Shown here: positions 24,696-36,499 of the stretch, piece after piece
Numbering within the stretch: the first letter of the stretch is position 1
Layout of the letters: each line of letters starts with the position of its first letter
Assembly (NCBI RefSeq): GCF_015706575.1
Contig: NW_024037064.1
Span: 7,355,606-7,419,605 of the forward strand
DNA from: Patiria miniata
Taxonomy: Eukaryota > Echinodermata > Asteroidea > Valvatida > Asterinidae
Reading direction: 5' to 3'
Length of the DNA stretch: 64,000 nucleotides
Notes under the pieces: model-generated
What the model was told of the DNA's origin: nothing
The model's database searches: none
The model's input: only the letters and a program-made list of their open reading frames with translations
Position numbers and translations under genes: made by a program

Positions 24696-25460
24696 TTGAT
24701 GCTGGTATTGTCAGCCACGGATCAGCGGCACTTTGAGTTTGAATGTGTACATGCAGGCATTTGGATATTGCCCATCAATGAATGCAGCAGGAATGCGGCC
24801 ACAGCGTTCCCTGGCTCATCACCCTTCATTGAGCTGCAGTCACCGCCGTCAGCCAGCGTTAAGGGAAATGATCACCTGTCTTTAGGTTCAGGCATTCTCC
24901 TGATGACAGTCACAGATCACTGACTAAATCTTCAAATCTTCAGAACCACTTCTCTCTTTAGAGACTGTCACTTCACATGCTGTTCATATAGAACTTTTCA
25001 CTAGTGATTTCTATCGTATTCAACATCACCTACCTAGGCAGAGTCAGCATCCAGGATCTCTAGTAGCTACCATTAAACATCAGCGTTGTTAACTTGAACT
25101 TTGCTCCTCCACCCCTAGCTACCGACTTCCTCAACGGGATGTGCTCTAGCGCCCATCGCATGGCAGATGGCAGAGAGGTTGGAGCAAAACTACTTCACTG
25201 AAACATCCGTCTGTGGTGGCAAGAAATTGGAGATGCAGTGGAAGACCAGGAGACTACTGGTGAAAGATGCTGGTCATCACCTGGCTGTCAGCAACCTCCC
25301 TATGGATGCCACAGACAAAGAAAAGGAGACAATACCATCAACGCATGTCATTTGTAACCAGCATGCTTTATATGCAATTGTTGACCAGCTAGGAAGGCAG
25401 CTGCAGCTTGCGTGTGTCACACTTGATCGGCAAGTTTCTAATATTCAAACATTCATTTAA
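24696..25460 (+). other. Two GC-richer open frames of unknown origin (24696-24923, 25167-25460)
   Basis: The stretch is more GC-rich and codon-like than its surroundings. The second frame (97 aa) ends HALYAIVDQLGRQLQLACVT and a short tail. Neither frame shows a known domain, and no splice structure connects them convincingly. They may be parts of a decayed gene or repeat. Confidence 0.25.
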
Positions 25461-25469
25461 GTGCAGTTT

Positions 25470-26920
25470 CGAAATCATCAGTTTGGAGTCATTGGTTTGT
25501 AGATCATTGCTGTGCTTTTACAGTCATTTTCCAATAATGTTGTTTGGTTTTTAATTTTTTCTTGCTGTCCATTTATCTAAGTCTTAGTTTTTTTCAATAT
25601 TCTCCAAAAATTGTATCCAATTGTTTATTATTTTTATCCTTGAAAGTTTTATTTTTCTCCTTGGCAAATTCATTTTAAGTTTTTAATTCGTTGTTTGATC
25701 CAGATTGAGATTGCTTTCATGTATTTCAGAAGACTTTTTTTATTTAAGGATACAAATTGTTTGTGTGTGAAAGATCTCCTTTTTTATCGGAATAAATTAA
25801 AAATTTAAGAAGTCTATTTGGTTTCCTTGATTCCTGTTCTTCTTTGTCCCAGTTTCTAAAAGTACATCATGACATAATCATTCAAACCTGTTTTTTTTCT
25901 TAGTGAGCCATTTTTTGCCGTTACACAAGTATCAACCATCTTGGACTGAGAAAATATCACAATTGTATGTGTTTGCATGCAGTTAAAATAAATATATTGA
26001 CAAAATACCAAACATTTAACTAGTCATAACCTAGAACAACATTCTATTTCAAACCTGAAAATCTAGCTTTCCCACCACCACTTTCCAACCACCACTACTT
26101 CAGAAAGTTCCGATGAAGGTTGATTGGTCAGTCAGTTGTAAATCTACTCGTGAGAAACGCTCTCCTCTGCAAGGCTATCATGCTGTCTGTGTGGTCCACC
26201 TGCAGAGGAAGATGTGAGATAGAAACAAAAAGGCATATCAGAGTCAAGTCAACTTGAATTGGATTGAGAACAGTGGGATCTTATAATAGTGTTTATCAGA
26301 CAGGGCTCATAGTGGATCATCAGACAATTTCAGAATTTGAGAACATCTCAACTACAAAGAAGATATTGTATCCATCACAAATAAGACATCAATGTTGTAG
26401 TTACTATCAAGAGGACATGCAGACTTGAATTGATCTCAAGAGATTATGGAGACTATAATCCGATGAAAACATTTGAAAGCAGTTTCTGAGGTGGAACCAG
26501 TGGACACTTTCAGGGCATATGCACAATCAGCGAATCATTCGTAGTTTGAAAAAAAAACGTTTACAACTTGCAAAACTGTTCTTCAAATACACATGTGTAA
26601 ATCTTTGTGACAACAGCAGAGAGTCTACTCTCTACCTTGGAAGTCAACTACAATTGCTCCTTGATTTCAAAGCACAAATGCAAAATCAGAGACCTTATTA
26701 AACTGGTAGTTCTTGCTAACAATGACTGCGGCAGATCTTGTCTCCTGCGTGTTTCTCAGAGCCCATACTGACTATCAGGAAAGGAAGGAAAGAAAAACAA
26801 GAAATTCATGTTTGATATCTGAAGGAAATAAATGATCAGGGCTGAGAATGACCAGAAAGCATAATTCATGATAAACGAGGGAGTTTAAATAAATTTGCCA
26901 AAATGCACTGCGAAAACCAA
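25470..26920. other. AT-rich stretch with weak exon-like signals
   Basis: Minus-strand acceptors precede short open frames at about 26206 (TTCCTCTGCAG, then GGPHRQHDSLAEESVSHE and stop) and about 26770 (TTTCCTGATAG). Neither can be joined confidently to a gene. Otherwise only AT-rich DNA is seen. Confidence 0.25.
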
Positions 26921-26924
26921 TTTG

Positions 26925-27640
26925 GAGCCATCGATTACGTCGAAAATAAATTTCTTCCCAAAGTTAGAATGCATGTGAAAAGTACAAAATCTGACTTGAG
27001 CATGTATTTTTGCTCTGACAAGGACCTCTGAATTGGCAAATGTGCGATCATAATTTCAGCCTTTTCTTAGGTTTATTCGTTCCCTTTGCTGTCTTGAATT
27101 GATCATCTTCAGTCAGATGTTTTGCTCACCTTTGGTTAGAATGATTCATTGTCACCACAACAAATTCCTCTACAGCCTCTCATCTCCAGTGGGGGGGGGG
27201 GGGGGGGGGGAGGGTTAAACTGCAATAACAAAATAACTCGCAAAACAACATTATCCAGTGGCAAATTGGTGAATTTCCTTTTCAATTAAACTGGAAACTG
27301 TTCAGTTTAGAAAAAGTTTAATTTGCTGATGCATTTTTAAACAGACTGACCCGACAAAATCAATTTTAAACCGTCTCATGCAGAGCATCAAAAGCCATTA
27401 ATTTAGAATGCACTTCAAAGTACAGAATTTGATTTGTTCACGGACAAATGTCCAATCGTAATTTCAGCCGGTTTGAAGATGTTTCTCCATTCCTTTTGCT
27501 GTCTATAATGGATCAGTTGCAATGAGATGCTCACCTTGGATTGGACGATTGGATTCCCCTGAAGTCGTTGGTTCATCGCTACTTTCCCTCTTCTCTCCAG
27601 TAAGCTTCTCATCCGTGGTAGCGTGTACCTTGCAGTGTTA
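26925..27640 (-). repeat. Tandem duplication (about 410 bp) carrying an exon-like segment
   Basis: 26.93-27.21 kb and 27.34-27.64 kb align over TTAGAATGCA.., GTACA(A)AATTTGA, AATCGTAATTTCAGCC and the minus-strand donor (CCAAG|GTGAGC). The right copy opens on the minus strand as VHATTDEKLTGEKRESSDEP, then TTSGESNRPIQ up to the donor near 27533. The left copy is interrupted and has a long poly-G/C run at 27191-27210. The right copy resembles an acidic/Ser-rich linker exon, but its gene is unknown. Confidence 0.4.
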
Positions 27641-28204
27641 TCAAAAACAAAACAAAACAATCATTCAAGTGGTCAAGTTTTCAATGTTCATTTTGCACAC
27701 AAATCTTGTCCACAATTTTGTACTTCCAATTATAAACACAAAAGGAATTTTATTTGTGTTGTTTTACTTATTTGTTATCTTTATTTAGCGTGCCCAGAAT
27801 TTTTAAGCTATAGATTCAGAATGCCGAGTTAAAACTGGAGTGAAATTTTGAGAGGTGGAATCAATTTCAATTTCAACAAAAAGGGCCTTGCTTTACCCAC
27901 TCTGAACTCCAGTCAGAAAAAGAGGAGGAGATTGTTTTCCATTGTAAAAAAAGGTTTTAAAATCTTTCTCCAACAGAATGCTTTGGTTTACTTGATGGAA
28001 AAAATAATAATCCATGAAACAAATGGAATGTTTTTTTGGAGTCTAAAATTAAAGTCCATTTTGACTGATCAGCAATAATTATGTTTGTTGAGAATTTATT
28101 TTTCAAAAGTTGCTTATTAAGTTTCAAATTTCTTAAAAAATTTATTCCTTCTTAAAATCTTACCTTGTTTTTAGATGTAACCCTTCTGGAAGCACATCCT
28201 GGTA

Positions 28205-28730
28205 AGATTAGTTTAAACAGGGCCACCACGTGAAGGTCCCAGGATACCAGCCCCAAACACGCTTTCAGTATCGTCAGGTCCTTTGCTGGGCAAAAGGCCG
28301 GCCCCGGAGGGCCATGCACAGTTGCCGACTGTCCGGTACGCCCACCCAACCCCGAAGGATCAGGAGAGTACCCTAACCTATATGCGTGCCCCCCTAAGTC
28401 CATCCCCCATTACGGGTTCATGCGGTCTGATAGGAAGTAGCAGCGTTTGCCGGCTGTGAATACAGGGCCACGCCCCTATAAAGAGGGACGCACTACCTGC
28501 TCCTTTATGGCACGGCATCCTAGGGTTTCCAGGCCGCTGCGTAGGACCCACGCCCCACGTGAAAGGCGGACCTTCCACGCGGACGCAACCCGTCCCTTGA
28601 AACTGGGTTTGCCCCGCACCTCAATCGGAGAACCAGTCCAACTCCGATGACCTGTGGAGAAACCACCACCTACACCCCACACAAACCACCACCTACACCC
28701 CACACAATAACAAGCACACACCCACCACCA
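28205..28730. other. GC-rich island in AT-rich surroundings, unclassified
   Basis: The G+C level rises abruptly over about 500 bp (for example GGCCGGCCCCGGAGGGCC near 28294) and drops after a CACACCCACCACC-type tract at about 28.73 kb. No open frame has coding character. It could be an untranslated part of an interspersed element or a CpG-rich regulatory region. On the minus strand a 35-nt exon-like piece (acceptor TAATCTTACCAG, donor CAAG|GTAAGA) lies just to its left at 28164-28198. Confidence 0.3.
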
Positions 28731-29148
28731 ACCAGTACATCACAAACACATATTTCAACCACCCTGGACATTCTTATTGTTTAAGTAAAACATTAATCAA
28801 AATGTAATCTTTAAAAAAAATAATAAAAAAGAACAATTTGGGCTGATGGGAATGTTTTCCCCCAAACTTTATTTCAACAAAATCCTGAGAAACAAATTGG
28901 CTTTTGTGCTTATTTCCAAAACTTCTTTTTCACTCAAATTTAAGTTACATATATATGTACAAGCACATTTGAATTTTTTTTTTTGTGAGAGAATTTTTAT
29001 TACAAAATTGCTAAAAAAATGCCGCGCAAATTGGTTCACATAAGATAATAATGTACTGCAGTTGCTTTGACTTATAGAATCAGGATAGATTCAAATTTGC
29101 TTGCACATGAAAAAGTACAAGAATTGTGGTTCGACTTACTCTGAACAA

Positions 29149-29480
29149 AACGAACGACTCCACTGTCACAATCCGGGGGGAACAAGTGCATGTGGCCTTG
29201 AGCTGCAAAGGAAATGGTTACCTCACCTCGGTTAACATGCAACCTTGTTTCCCCTGCACCGATGATTCCGAACAATCCAACGAATGACTCCACTTGCAAA
29301 AACTGTCACAATCCAAGGGGGGGGGGGGGGGGGGACAAGTGCATGTGGCCCTGCAAAAAAATGGTTACCTCACCTCAGTTAACATACAACCTTGTCCCCC
29401 ATGCCGACGATTCCGAGCAATCTATCGAACGACTCCACTTGCAAACTGTACACTTTCACAATCCAGGGGTCTCTTGTGCA
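29149..29480. repeat. Tandem repeat, 131-146-bp unit, about 2.5 copies
   Basis: GAACGACTCCACT/GAATGACTCCACT recurs at about 29149, 29280 and 29426, each followed by CACAATCC and a G-run. The units include ACAAGTGCATGTGGCC and a minus-strand donor-like GAGGTGAGGTAACCATTT. One open frame crosses unit 1 on the minus strand (FGIIGAGETRLHVNRG). Confidence 0.7.
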
Positions 29481-29622
29481 TGTTCAGGTCTGCAGAAAAT
29501 CAATGCTAATAAATTAATGTTTGTTTAGTTTGAAGTATTTTCCTTGTATTGCCTTTGGTCAAATAATGAAAAGCTGAAATTTATAATATACCAGATTCAT
29601 TATATGTGCCATTTTTACACTT

Positions 29623-29755
29623 AAAAAACAGATTGGTGAACATAACCAATCATTGGTTGAATTAATCAACAATTGTTAAATATGTGTTGAACTAATCGGG
29701 TTGGTTGGATACATTTTAACCCACATTGGTTATTTAACCAATCTGTTTTTAGAAT
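29623..29755. mobile_element. Short palindromic MITE-like element
   Basis: AAAACAGATTGGTGAACATA at the left is the imperfect reverse complement of ATTTAACCAATCTGTTTTTA at the right. The 130-bp element is full of GGTTGAA/TTAACCA motifs. Target duplications are not clear. Confidence 0.55.
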
Positions 29756-30086
29756 GACCTATAGTGTCATGCCCCATAACATGTGTTAATTTGTGAAACA
29801 AACCCAAAGCTAGTTAAATGATGCATTGCTATAGCATCAGCAAAATCCTTTTTAAGTATCTGACAACTAACAATGATTTTTTTTGGGGGGGGGGGGGTTA
29901 CCTCTGAGGTTTCTGAGTGATACAGGCATCCACAGGTAGCGAGGATGGCGAATTCCACTTCTCCCAACATCAGAAAGTCACCAGAAAGTCACCAGAATCA
30001 TTCCACTTCTCCCAACATCAGAAAGTCACCAGAATTCCACGTCTCCCACATCAGAATAGGCAGTGATCCTCAAAGTTCCAGTTGGT

Positions 30087-30649
30087 CCTTCCAAACAAGC
30101 ATCGTCCTTCCAAACAAGCATCGTCCTTCCAAACAAGCATCGTCCTTCCAAACAAGCATCGTCCTTCCAAACACGCATCGTCCTTCCAAACACGCATCGT
30201 CCTTCCAAACAAGCATCGTCCTTCCAAACACGCATCGTCCTTCCAAACAAGCATCGTCCTTCCAAACACGCATCGTCCTTCCAAACAAGCATCGTCCTTC
30301 CAAACACGCATCGTCCTTCCAAACACGCATCGTCCTTCCAAACACGCATCGTCCTTCCAAACAAGCATCGTCCTTCCAAACAAGCATCGTCCTTCCAAAC
30401 ACGCATCGTCCTTCCAAACAAGCATCGTCCTTCCAAACAAGCATTGTCCTTCCAAACAAGCATCGTCCTTCCAAACAAGCATCGTCCTTCCAAACAAGCA
30501 TCGTCCTTCCAAACACGCATCGTCCTTCCAAACAAGCATTGTCCTTCCAAACACGCATCGTCCTTCCAACACGCATCGTCCTTCCAAACAAGCATCGTCC
30601 ATCCAAACACGCATCGTCCTTCCAAACAAGCATCGTCCTTCCAAACAAG
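30087..30649. repeat. 19-bp minisatellite, about 29.6 copies
   Basis: Unit CCTTCCAAACAAGCATCGT repeated almost without error. One position varies between A and C (CAAGC versus CACGC) along the array, two units carry CATTGT, one has lost a base (30.56 kb) and one has CCAT for CCTT. Because 19 is not a multiple of 3, all six frames stay open; those frames are not genes. A dispersed AACATCAGAAAGTCACCAG duplication precedes it (29.96-30.05 kb). Confidence 0.95.
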
Positions 30650-30889
30650 TGTCCAAACAAACTTCCAATATTGCATGGAGTTCAAGGTAGGCATGTTCTT
30701 CAGTTGTGCTTCCAAGACGATTGTATCAAGTTATGTTGCAGTTTGCAACGAGTTCGCACTGGAGAAACGCAATACTCAACAAAACAGTCATGTCCATCCT
30801 TTGTTCCAAACTGGTCAGATGTGCAGCAGTATTGCCTGTACTGTTAATGTCCAAAGTTCATCCAGGGGCAACTTATAATTGGAGGTGAT

Positions 30890-32620
30890 TTTCAGAGTTT
30901 CTCCATAAATGACTCTCACATTTTACTGCTCCGTACTGAACATTGTCCCAAGTATGTCAAGGGCCAACTTGAGTAAATGTCCTATACCTCAATTTTAAAT
31001 CATGTGGTTATGGCAAACAAGAAATGTGAGTTACCTTGTTTGTAATTACAGTTTTGAAATAAAATTCTTTCAGGTTTATGCCTCATACTAACTAATCCTT
31101 TCAAACATTTGTTTTTATGAATGTAGTTTTTAAAGTGCATTTTTAGATTGAACACATTCTTTATTGTTTGGCTATTTATCATTTATACCATTTTCATAGA
31201 GAATTTACTTTCATTAAAAATGTTTGTCCATTTTCAACATTAAGATTGCTTTTTAAATATGTCCTTTTTTTTTAGATAATGCGCTGAAAGAATTTGTTTA
31301 AAGCATTTTCATTTTTTTTTCTTGTTTGTGCTCATTATTTCAGCCAAATGTAAAAGTTGACTCAAATTGTTTACATTTCAATAAATTGTGTAAATGCCAA
31401 GAACTGTTTTTACTGGCAATCCAGCTTTGAAAAACTAAGATAATGCGCAAGTGAGGTTCCCAAGAAGCGTGGAATATTTGCCCAGTCCTTGCAACATTTG
31501 GACAGGTCTGGTTAGTGGTTAATTAGGTGGTTTATGTCGTCAGTGCCAGTGGTTAATATGACTGTCTGTCAATGGATGCATGCAGATGATTGAATGACTT
31601 AACAAATGCTGCAAGGGTCCACAGTTTTACACAGAATAGTGGAAACAAAAATGACTTTGGCATACTTGAATGCTATCACATTGTAGTCAAAACTGGATTG
31701 CCATCCCAAGTGAGCTGCCTCACATCTAAAGCTAAATTTGACTTTTATTCGCTTTGTCCTTGGGTTTTGTTACATTTATGGTTCTGCTGATGCTTTCTAA
31801 ATTAACTTAAAATCAAGTGGAAGACTTAGTTTTAGGCACTGAATATTCTTAAGTCTAAACAAATTTTGATTTCATTTATTAAAGTGAATTAAACATAGTT
31901 ATACATATTTGAAGTTTAAATTTACTTTTATGAGCACTAACCTAATGTTAAGGTTAGGTTTACTGTGCAACTTTTTTTCAAGTTATTTTAAAATTGAACT
32001 TAATTAGTTCCAAGCATCTACGTGCTCGAGGTCTAAACATCACGAAGATTTAGTCCATTTGTTAATGTATTTGGAATCAAATCACTCATTTCGGATTTCA
32101 GTTTAACTACATAACTCATAAGATTATTTCCATGCCCTAAGAAGTTGGCCCTATAGACTTTACTGGAGCTTTGTTCTAGAGCATATTAGTTCAATGAACA
32201 GAGTTGAACCATGACAAACCGAATGGCAAGGACTTTGAAAGTTGGGCATTCCTTCAGTTGAAGATCAGCTTTGTGTGGTTCACATAAGCATTCTTGACAG
32301 CATCCACTTCATTGGCTCTGAGTCTGACTGTCATGATAACCACCTGTAAATAACAAGAGTGCAACTGATCAGTTTTCAATGGCAGACCTGTGAGAGCTAC
32401 CATTCAGTACTGAACATTCAAGAGACATGCAGGCAAATAAAATAGACATTTGAAGGAAGTGTAGAATTATTTAGCAGGCTAGATTCAGCTGCCTTTTTTT
32501 TTTTTTTACAGTAAACAAGATTTAGCCAGATAGATTATACGTACAGCGCCCCCTTTTGACACATACTAGTTAGCCTACTTTATAAAATGTATCAATCAAA
32601 TTACCCACATTGTTTGTGCA
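30890..32620. other. AT-rich intergenic DNA
   Basis: No gene, repeat border or RNA gene recognised. Long T-runs at 31267 and 32495. Short frames lack coding character. Confidence 0.4.
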
Positions 32621-32624
32621 TGTG

Positions 32625-32712
32625 CAAGACCTGTGGCCTAGTGGATAGCATGTGAATCTTATGAGTGAGAGATCCCCAGCACAGCAGGGTTCGATTCCAA
32701 GCTCTCAACATT
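32625..32712 (+). repeat. tRNA-like SINE head
   Basis: TGGCCTAGTGGATAGC (A-box-like) and GGGTTCGATTCC (perfect B box) are separated by about 45 nt, as in tRNA genes. Acceptor-stem pairing is poor, so this is a tRNA-derived SINE or pseudogene rather than a working tRNA. Confidence 0.5.
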
Positions 32713-32798
32713 TTCAATTTTTGTTCATCCCAAAAAATTAAGGATATTCTTTAATTATTTTAAATCGACTAGAACTCTGACATTTAACTACCCATTTC

Positions 32799-33006
32799 GG
32801 AAAGATTTCCATATACGAAGTTCACTCAACACTCTGTGTACAAACCCTATGAGAGTGGACTGAAAAATTCTAAGTGTTTTCTAAGAAAATGCTTGTATTT
32901 TCTCGCTGCTCAAATTGACTTTGATGACATGAAATTGCTATCTGGGGGCTGGTTAGTCAATACAGAGGAAAATTAGTGAACTTCGCATATATATGGTAAT
33001 CTTGCC
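32799..33006. mobile_element. hAT-type MITE, 208 bp (copy 1), 8-bp target duplication
   Basis: Flanked by CCCATTTC at 32791-32798 and 33007-33014, an exact 8-bp duplication. The left terminus is GGAAAGATTTCCATATACGA. The right terminus is its diverged reverse complement. The sequence is the reverse-complement sibling of the element at 62363. The 8-bp target size points to the hAT superfamily. No coding capacity. Confidence 0.88.
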
Positions 33007-33147
33007 CCCATTTCTTTTCTCTGATTTTTTCTGATTCTTGGCTCTGGAGGATTTTTTTTCAAATGAACCCTAAAGGGGCCGGGATAGTTCGACCATCTCT
33101 CAGCCGGGTGGGGGGGGATTCCCCCCCCCCCCCTAAGATCTCGGCCA

Positions 33148-33262
33148 TCGAATGACGAAAAATTTTGAAACTCAACACATGCATAGAGCAACTCTTCCTA
33201 AACATGCCCAAGAAATTTCATGACTATAGGTCAAAGGGTTTTGGAATTATGGCTAATTAATT
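33148..33262. repeat. Dispersed repeat, homologous to 52450..52595
   Basis: Shares AATGACGAAAAATT, CATGCATAGA(G/A)CAACT, CCAAGAAATTTCATGACTA and GGTCAAAGGGTTTTGGAATT with 52.45-52.60 kb in the same orientation. Probably part of an interspersed element whose ends I cannot define. Poly-G/C patches at 33109-33132 and 33482-33494 lie on either side. Confidence 0.6.
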
Positions 33263-33703
33263 ATTCAAATGTATGAATGGAAATTCTGCTCAGTGTACAC
33301 GACGTATATGCGAAAATTCAGTTTTCACAGCGCATAGCGCCGGAAAATTTTTCGCTACGTGCCAACCCGTGGTCTGATTTTTATGTGTTTGGTATCAAAA
33401 GATGCGCAAAGCTCGAGGCTAAAAAGTCATAACAGCTCATAGAAGCTATCGCGGAAAATGTTGAGGGAGGGGCGGATTCCGCCCCCCCCCCCCCGGCCCC
33501 TTTTGGTTTAAAGGGAAATAAAGTCCGAAATTGTAAAATGGTCAGATTCCGTCTCGTGAATACAAAGTCAAAATGACAATGTTGTAGCGGTACCAGACTA
33601 AGATCTATCACAGTAAAAATGTAACTGTGCATGTTCAGTGCTTATCTGGCAAAATATCGTTTGCTTCAAGAAAGCCGGCGCCGGCTAAATATACTCCCAC
33701 TGC

Positions 33704-33992
33704 CATGGGCGTCGCCAGGATTTTTTCTAGAGGGGGGCAAAAATTTTTTTTGCCAAAAAATGCTTGTATTTCTCAACACATTCTGGATTTATCAGTTTTA
33801 GAGGGGGGCAGGGACATTTTGCCCCCCCCCCCCAACTCATTAAATTTACACCACTTTGTCTTCGCGCCTCTTTTTCTTTTCTTTTTTTTTCTTCCTTTTT
33901 TTCCTTTTTTTTTTTTTTTTTTTTTTTTGCTTTTCCGGGGGGGGGGGCAAGTGCCCCCCCTTGCCCCCCCCCCCCCCCTCGCGACGCCCATG
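33704..33992. mobile_element. MITE, 289 bp, with 12-bp terminal inverted repeats and 8-bp target duplication
   Basis: Begins CATGGGCGTCGC and ends GCGACGCCCATG. CCCACTGC flanks both sides (33696-33703 and 33993-34000). The interior is mostly homopolymer runs: AGAGGGGGGCA, poly-C, a long T-run and poly-G. A solo end of the same kind (poly-C then GCGACGCCCAT) lies at about 34857-34887. The 8-bp duplication suggests hAT. Confidence 0.85.
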
Positions 33993-34057
33993 CCCACTGC
34001 CAAATTTGAAAAAGTCTGGGGATTAAAATTACTGTTTTTATCCAATACCAGCATGCA

Positions 34058-34522
34058 TTGCAAATGTCACAAATGTTTATTTTATCCTTTACCCCTCCTG
34101 CCCCCTTCCATATAAACCGTTGGTACCCCCTCCGCAGTCAAATTTCTGAAACCACGCCCATTTCCAGATTCTCAGAAAATGGAGAAAATAACTCACGGAA
34201 TTCCTTCTTTAAAAACTTAGGATTTCGGACCGTGTTTTCAACTGCATCAACTTCAGAAGTATCAACAGTAGTTCAGTCACTTCCACCTAACTTTCCAAGG
34301 CCAAATGGTTCACATTCAGACCAAAATTGGCAAACTTACTTCGACTGTTCTGACGTTTTTTCGAAGTCCTCCACCATACGTGCCCCGCCAATTTACGAAC
34401 GCGCAACGAACCACGTGAGATTGGATGGTGAACAAATCCGTGGTCCCTGTACTATTGCAATGATTTCAAAGGCATTGGGGGACGCGAACCAGTTATTTGT
34501 GCGGCGCCTTATTCATCAATGA
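34058..34522 (+). CDS. Hypothetical protein, 154 aa, single open frame
   Basis: The C-terminal 125 residues look protein-like (varied composition, e.g. NWQTYFDCSDVFSKSS and RGPCTIAMISKALGDANQLF) and are not low-complexity. No motif or family is recognised. The frame starts 66 bp after a MITE. No promoter or intron signals support it. It may be a genuine small gene, a fragment of a decayed gene, or chance. Confidence 0.25.
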   Translation: MQMSQMFILSFTPPAPFHINRWYPLRSQISETTPISRFSENGENNSRNSFFKNLGFRTVFSTASTSEVSTVVQSLPPNFPRPNGSHSDQNWQTYFDCSDVFSKSSTIRAPPIYERATNHVRLDGEQIRGPCTIAMISKALGDANQLFVRRLIHQ

Positions 34523-34529
34523 AAATTAC

Positions 34530-36200
34530 CCGGCATTATTTTGTGGGGTAGTTTTTAGTTCCTTTTAGCTTGGGGTAAAAGTCGGGTGTATTTTCCCCTT
34601 CTCATTCACAGTTTTTGTTTATCATCTTTTTAAATTCTCGCAATTTTTATTAAACATTATTGGAGACATGTATCTAAGAAAAGATCGTCTGAATAGTTTG
34701 CTTTGTTTTATTTTATTTTAAACTGAGTTCCCTTATTTTTGTATTGATGGATGGGTTCACCCTTTCCATTAATTTGGTATAGCCAGGACTGAGCGGAATG
34801 TATATGTAAATTAGTACAGGTGCCAGTGTCTTTTCTTTCATCACGTGATAACTGCACCCCCCCCCCCCCCCCCCCCCGCGACGCCCATATCGAAATTTCT
34901 AAAAGTGCCGCGATTTCTATATTCCTCTATTTTAATATTTCTCTATTCAATATATATTTAATATCTAATATTCCTCTATTTAATACATTCAGCCATAGAG
35001 GGCGGGCTTTCCATTGTGCGGCTAAAATAAACTTGTCCTCTGATAACCACCTCCAACCCATAATAGAGACAGATAATAAACTCTACAAAAATATATTTTT
35101 AGGGAATATGGAAGGGAGGTCAAACAAAATGCGCATTTCTGTTCTTTAACAAAGTGGAGTTGTTTTTGGTAGCGGGGTCTAGACGGCAAGTATAGTTAAT
35201 TCATGAAAGGGATGAAGGGGGGGGTATTTGTTGTTTACATGTTCCATTTTTTGGTGTTCATTGGGTGCCAGAAAAATATTTTAAAAGGCTTTTTGTTTTC
35301 AAATAAAGAGTCACCATGGTGTCGCTAATCCCACAACAGCAAAACACAACAGGTCCACGCCAAAACAATGTAATGAAACAATGATTAATTCAAGACAACT
35401 TCAACTTATTTGAAGTCGTCTTGAATTAATCAAAGAAGCTGTCTTGCAGACCGAAGTGGGGGCCACCAGAAATGCCTTTTGAGATAAATCCACCAGGGAA
35501 CAAGTGAAGACGACTGTTTTTAAAACGAAATTGAAGTCTATTCATCCCCATTGCCACTTAATAATACAAAGAAAGAAAAGAAAGGAAACACTGTGCCACT
35601 CCCATAAAATGCGATCTAGCCCCGCCCCTCCACATAAGGAATTGGCAACAACTGGCCTGTCGGTGACCCCTTTCTTAATCCCCCAACAATAAATGCTTCT
35701 GGATCCACCAGTGATTTAGCTGTCTAATCATTTTTTTTAATTGCATGAAGTAAATTTGTGATTGTGTTGATATATTTTCTAAGGAATTTCTTTGGATATC
35801 CTCATTATGAAGCCTGCATGCCTGATTACAAAACCCAAGTGGTGACCCAGCTGTAGAATTCAGAGACGGGAGATTGGTCCATCACTGAGGGAGGAATGGA
35901 GGCATAACACAACAATCATCTAACCTCAAAGATTTCTCCTTGATTGACCCAAGTCATTGCATGCAATGATTTATTACACGATAATAATCATACAAAGTAC
36001 ACAATGTCAAATAACAATCCCGGACGTCTTAAACTTTGCCCAAAATATCTGGAAAAACAAAAGAAGAGATCAGAAATGTTTCTGCACCAATAACAAATAA
36101 TACAACCGACTTACAATTCCAACATATCTCTACTCATAGTTAACAAATAAACTTACTTCCGCCAAACGGTGTAAATATCAGATATTTAATTTTTATTTTC
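34530..36200. other. Intergenic stretch
   Basis: Holds a solo MITE end at 34.86 kb, a CTCF-like AGCCATAGAGGGCGGGC at 34.99 kb and a small hairpin at 35.38 kb. Nothing else recognised. Confidence 0.4.
35382..35432. repeat. Near-perfect hairpin, 23-bp stem, 5-nt loop
   Basis: TGATTAATTCAAGACAACTT-CAA, loop CTTAT, then TTGAAGTCGTCTTGAATTAA-TCA: one mismatch in 23 pairs. Too short-looped for a typical microRNA precursor. No element borders seen. Confidence 0.7.
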
Positions 36201-36204
36201 AAAT

Positions 36205-36482
36205 TAAGACAAGATAAGTTTGCGGTAACACCATGTGAATAAATCTCTTTTGTGAGTATGTGTGGTTCTGAAAAGAACCGGAGGGACTCAACGTCTCGAA
36301 CAGTATGCTCTGCCTGTCGTCAGGAGAATGAGGGATTCCAACGATGATGAGATGTTATAAGGATGGGTGCGGTGAGGCGTGACAAGGATGCAAACTGGTG
36401 AAGCTCCAAACCAGTGCAGCTGAGAAGGATGCAAGTTGACTGATTTATTCACATGGTGCTACCGCAAACTTATCTTGTCTTA
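36205..36482. mobile_element. MITE, about 278 bp, 40-bp terminal inverted repeats
   Basis: TTAAGACAAGATAAGTTTGC opens the element and its reverse complement closes it. The paired arms run through CACCATGTGAATAAAT with one difference. Sequence beyond the right arm (AGTATCTTTCCACCATGCAA) recurs at 42.35 kb next to a related CACATGGTG segment, so the true element end may lie further right. Confidence 0.7.
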
Positions 36483-36499
36483 GTATCTTTCCACCATGC

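Noticed and set aside
29945-30888. Open frames of 200-300 codons on both strands
   Set aside because: They are translations of the 19-bp minisatellite. A unit length not divisible by 3 keeps all frames open without selection.
33773-34063. Lys/Arg- and Phe/Pro-rich frames on both strands
   Set aside because: They are homopolymer runs inside the MITE at 33704.
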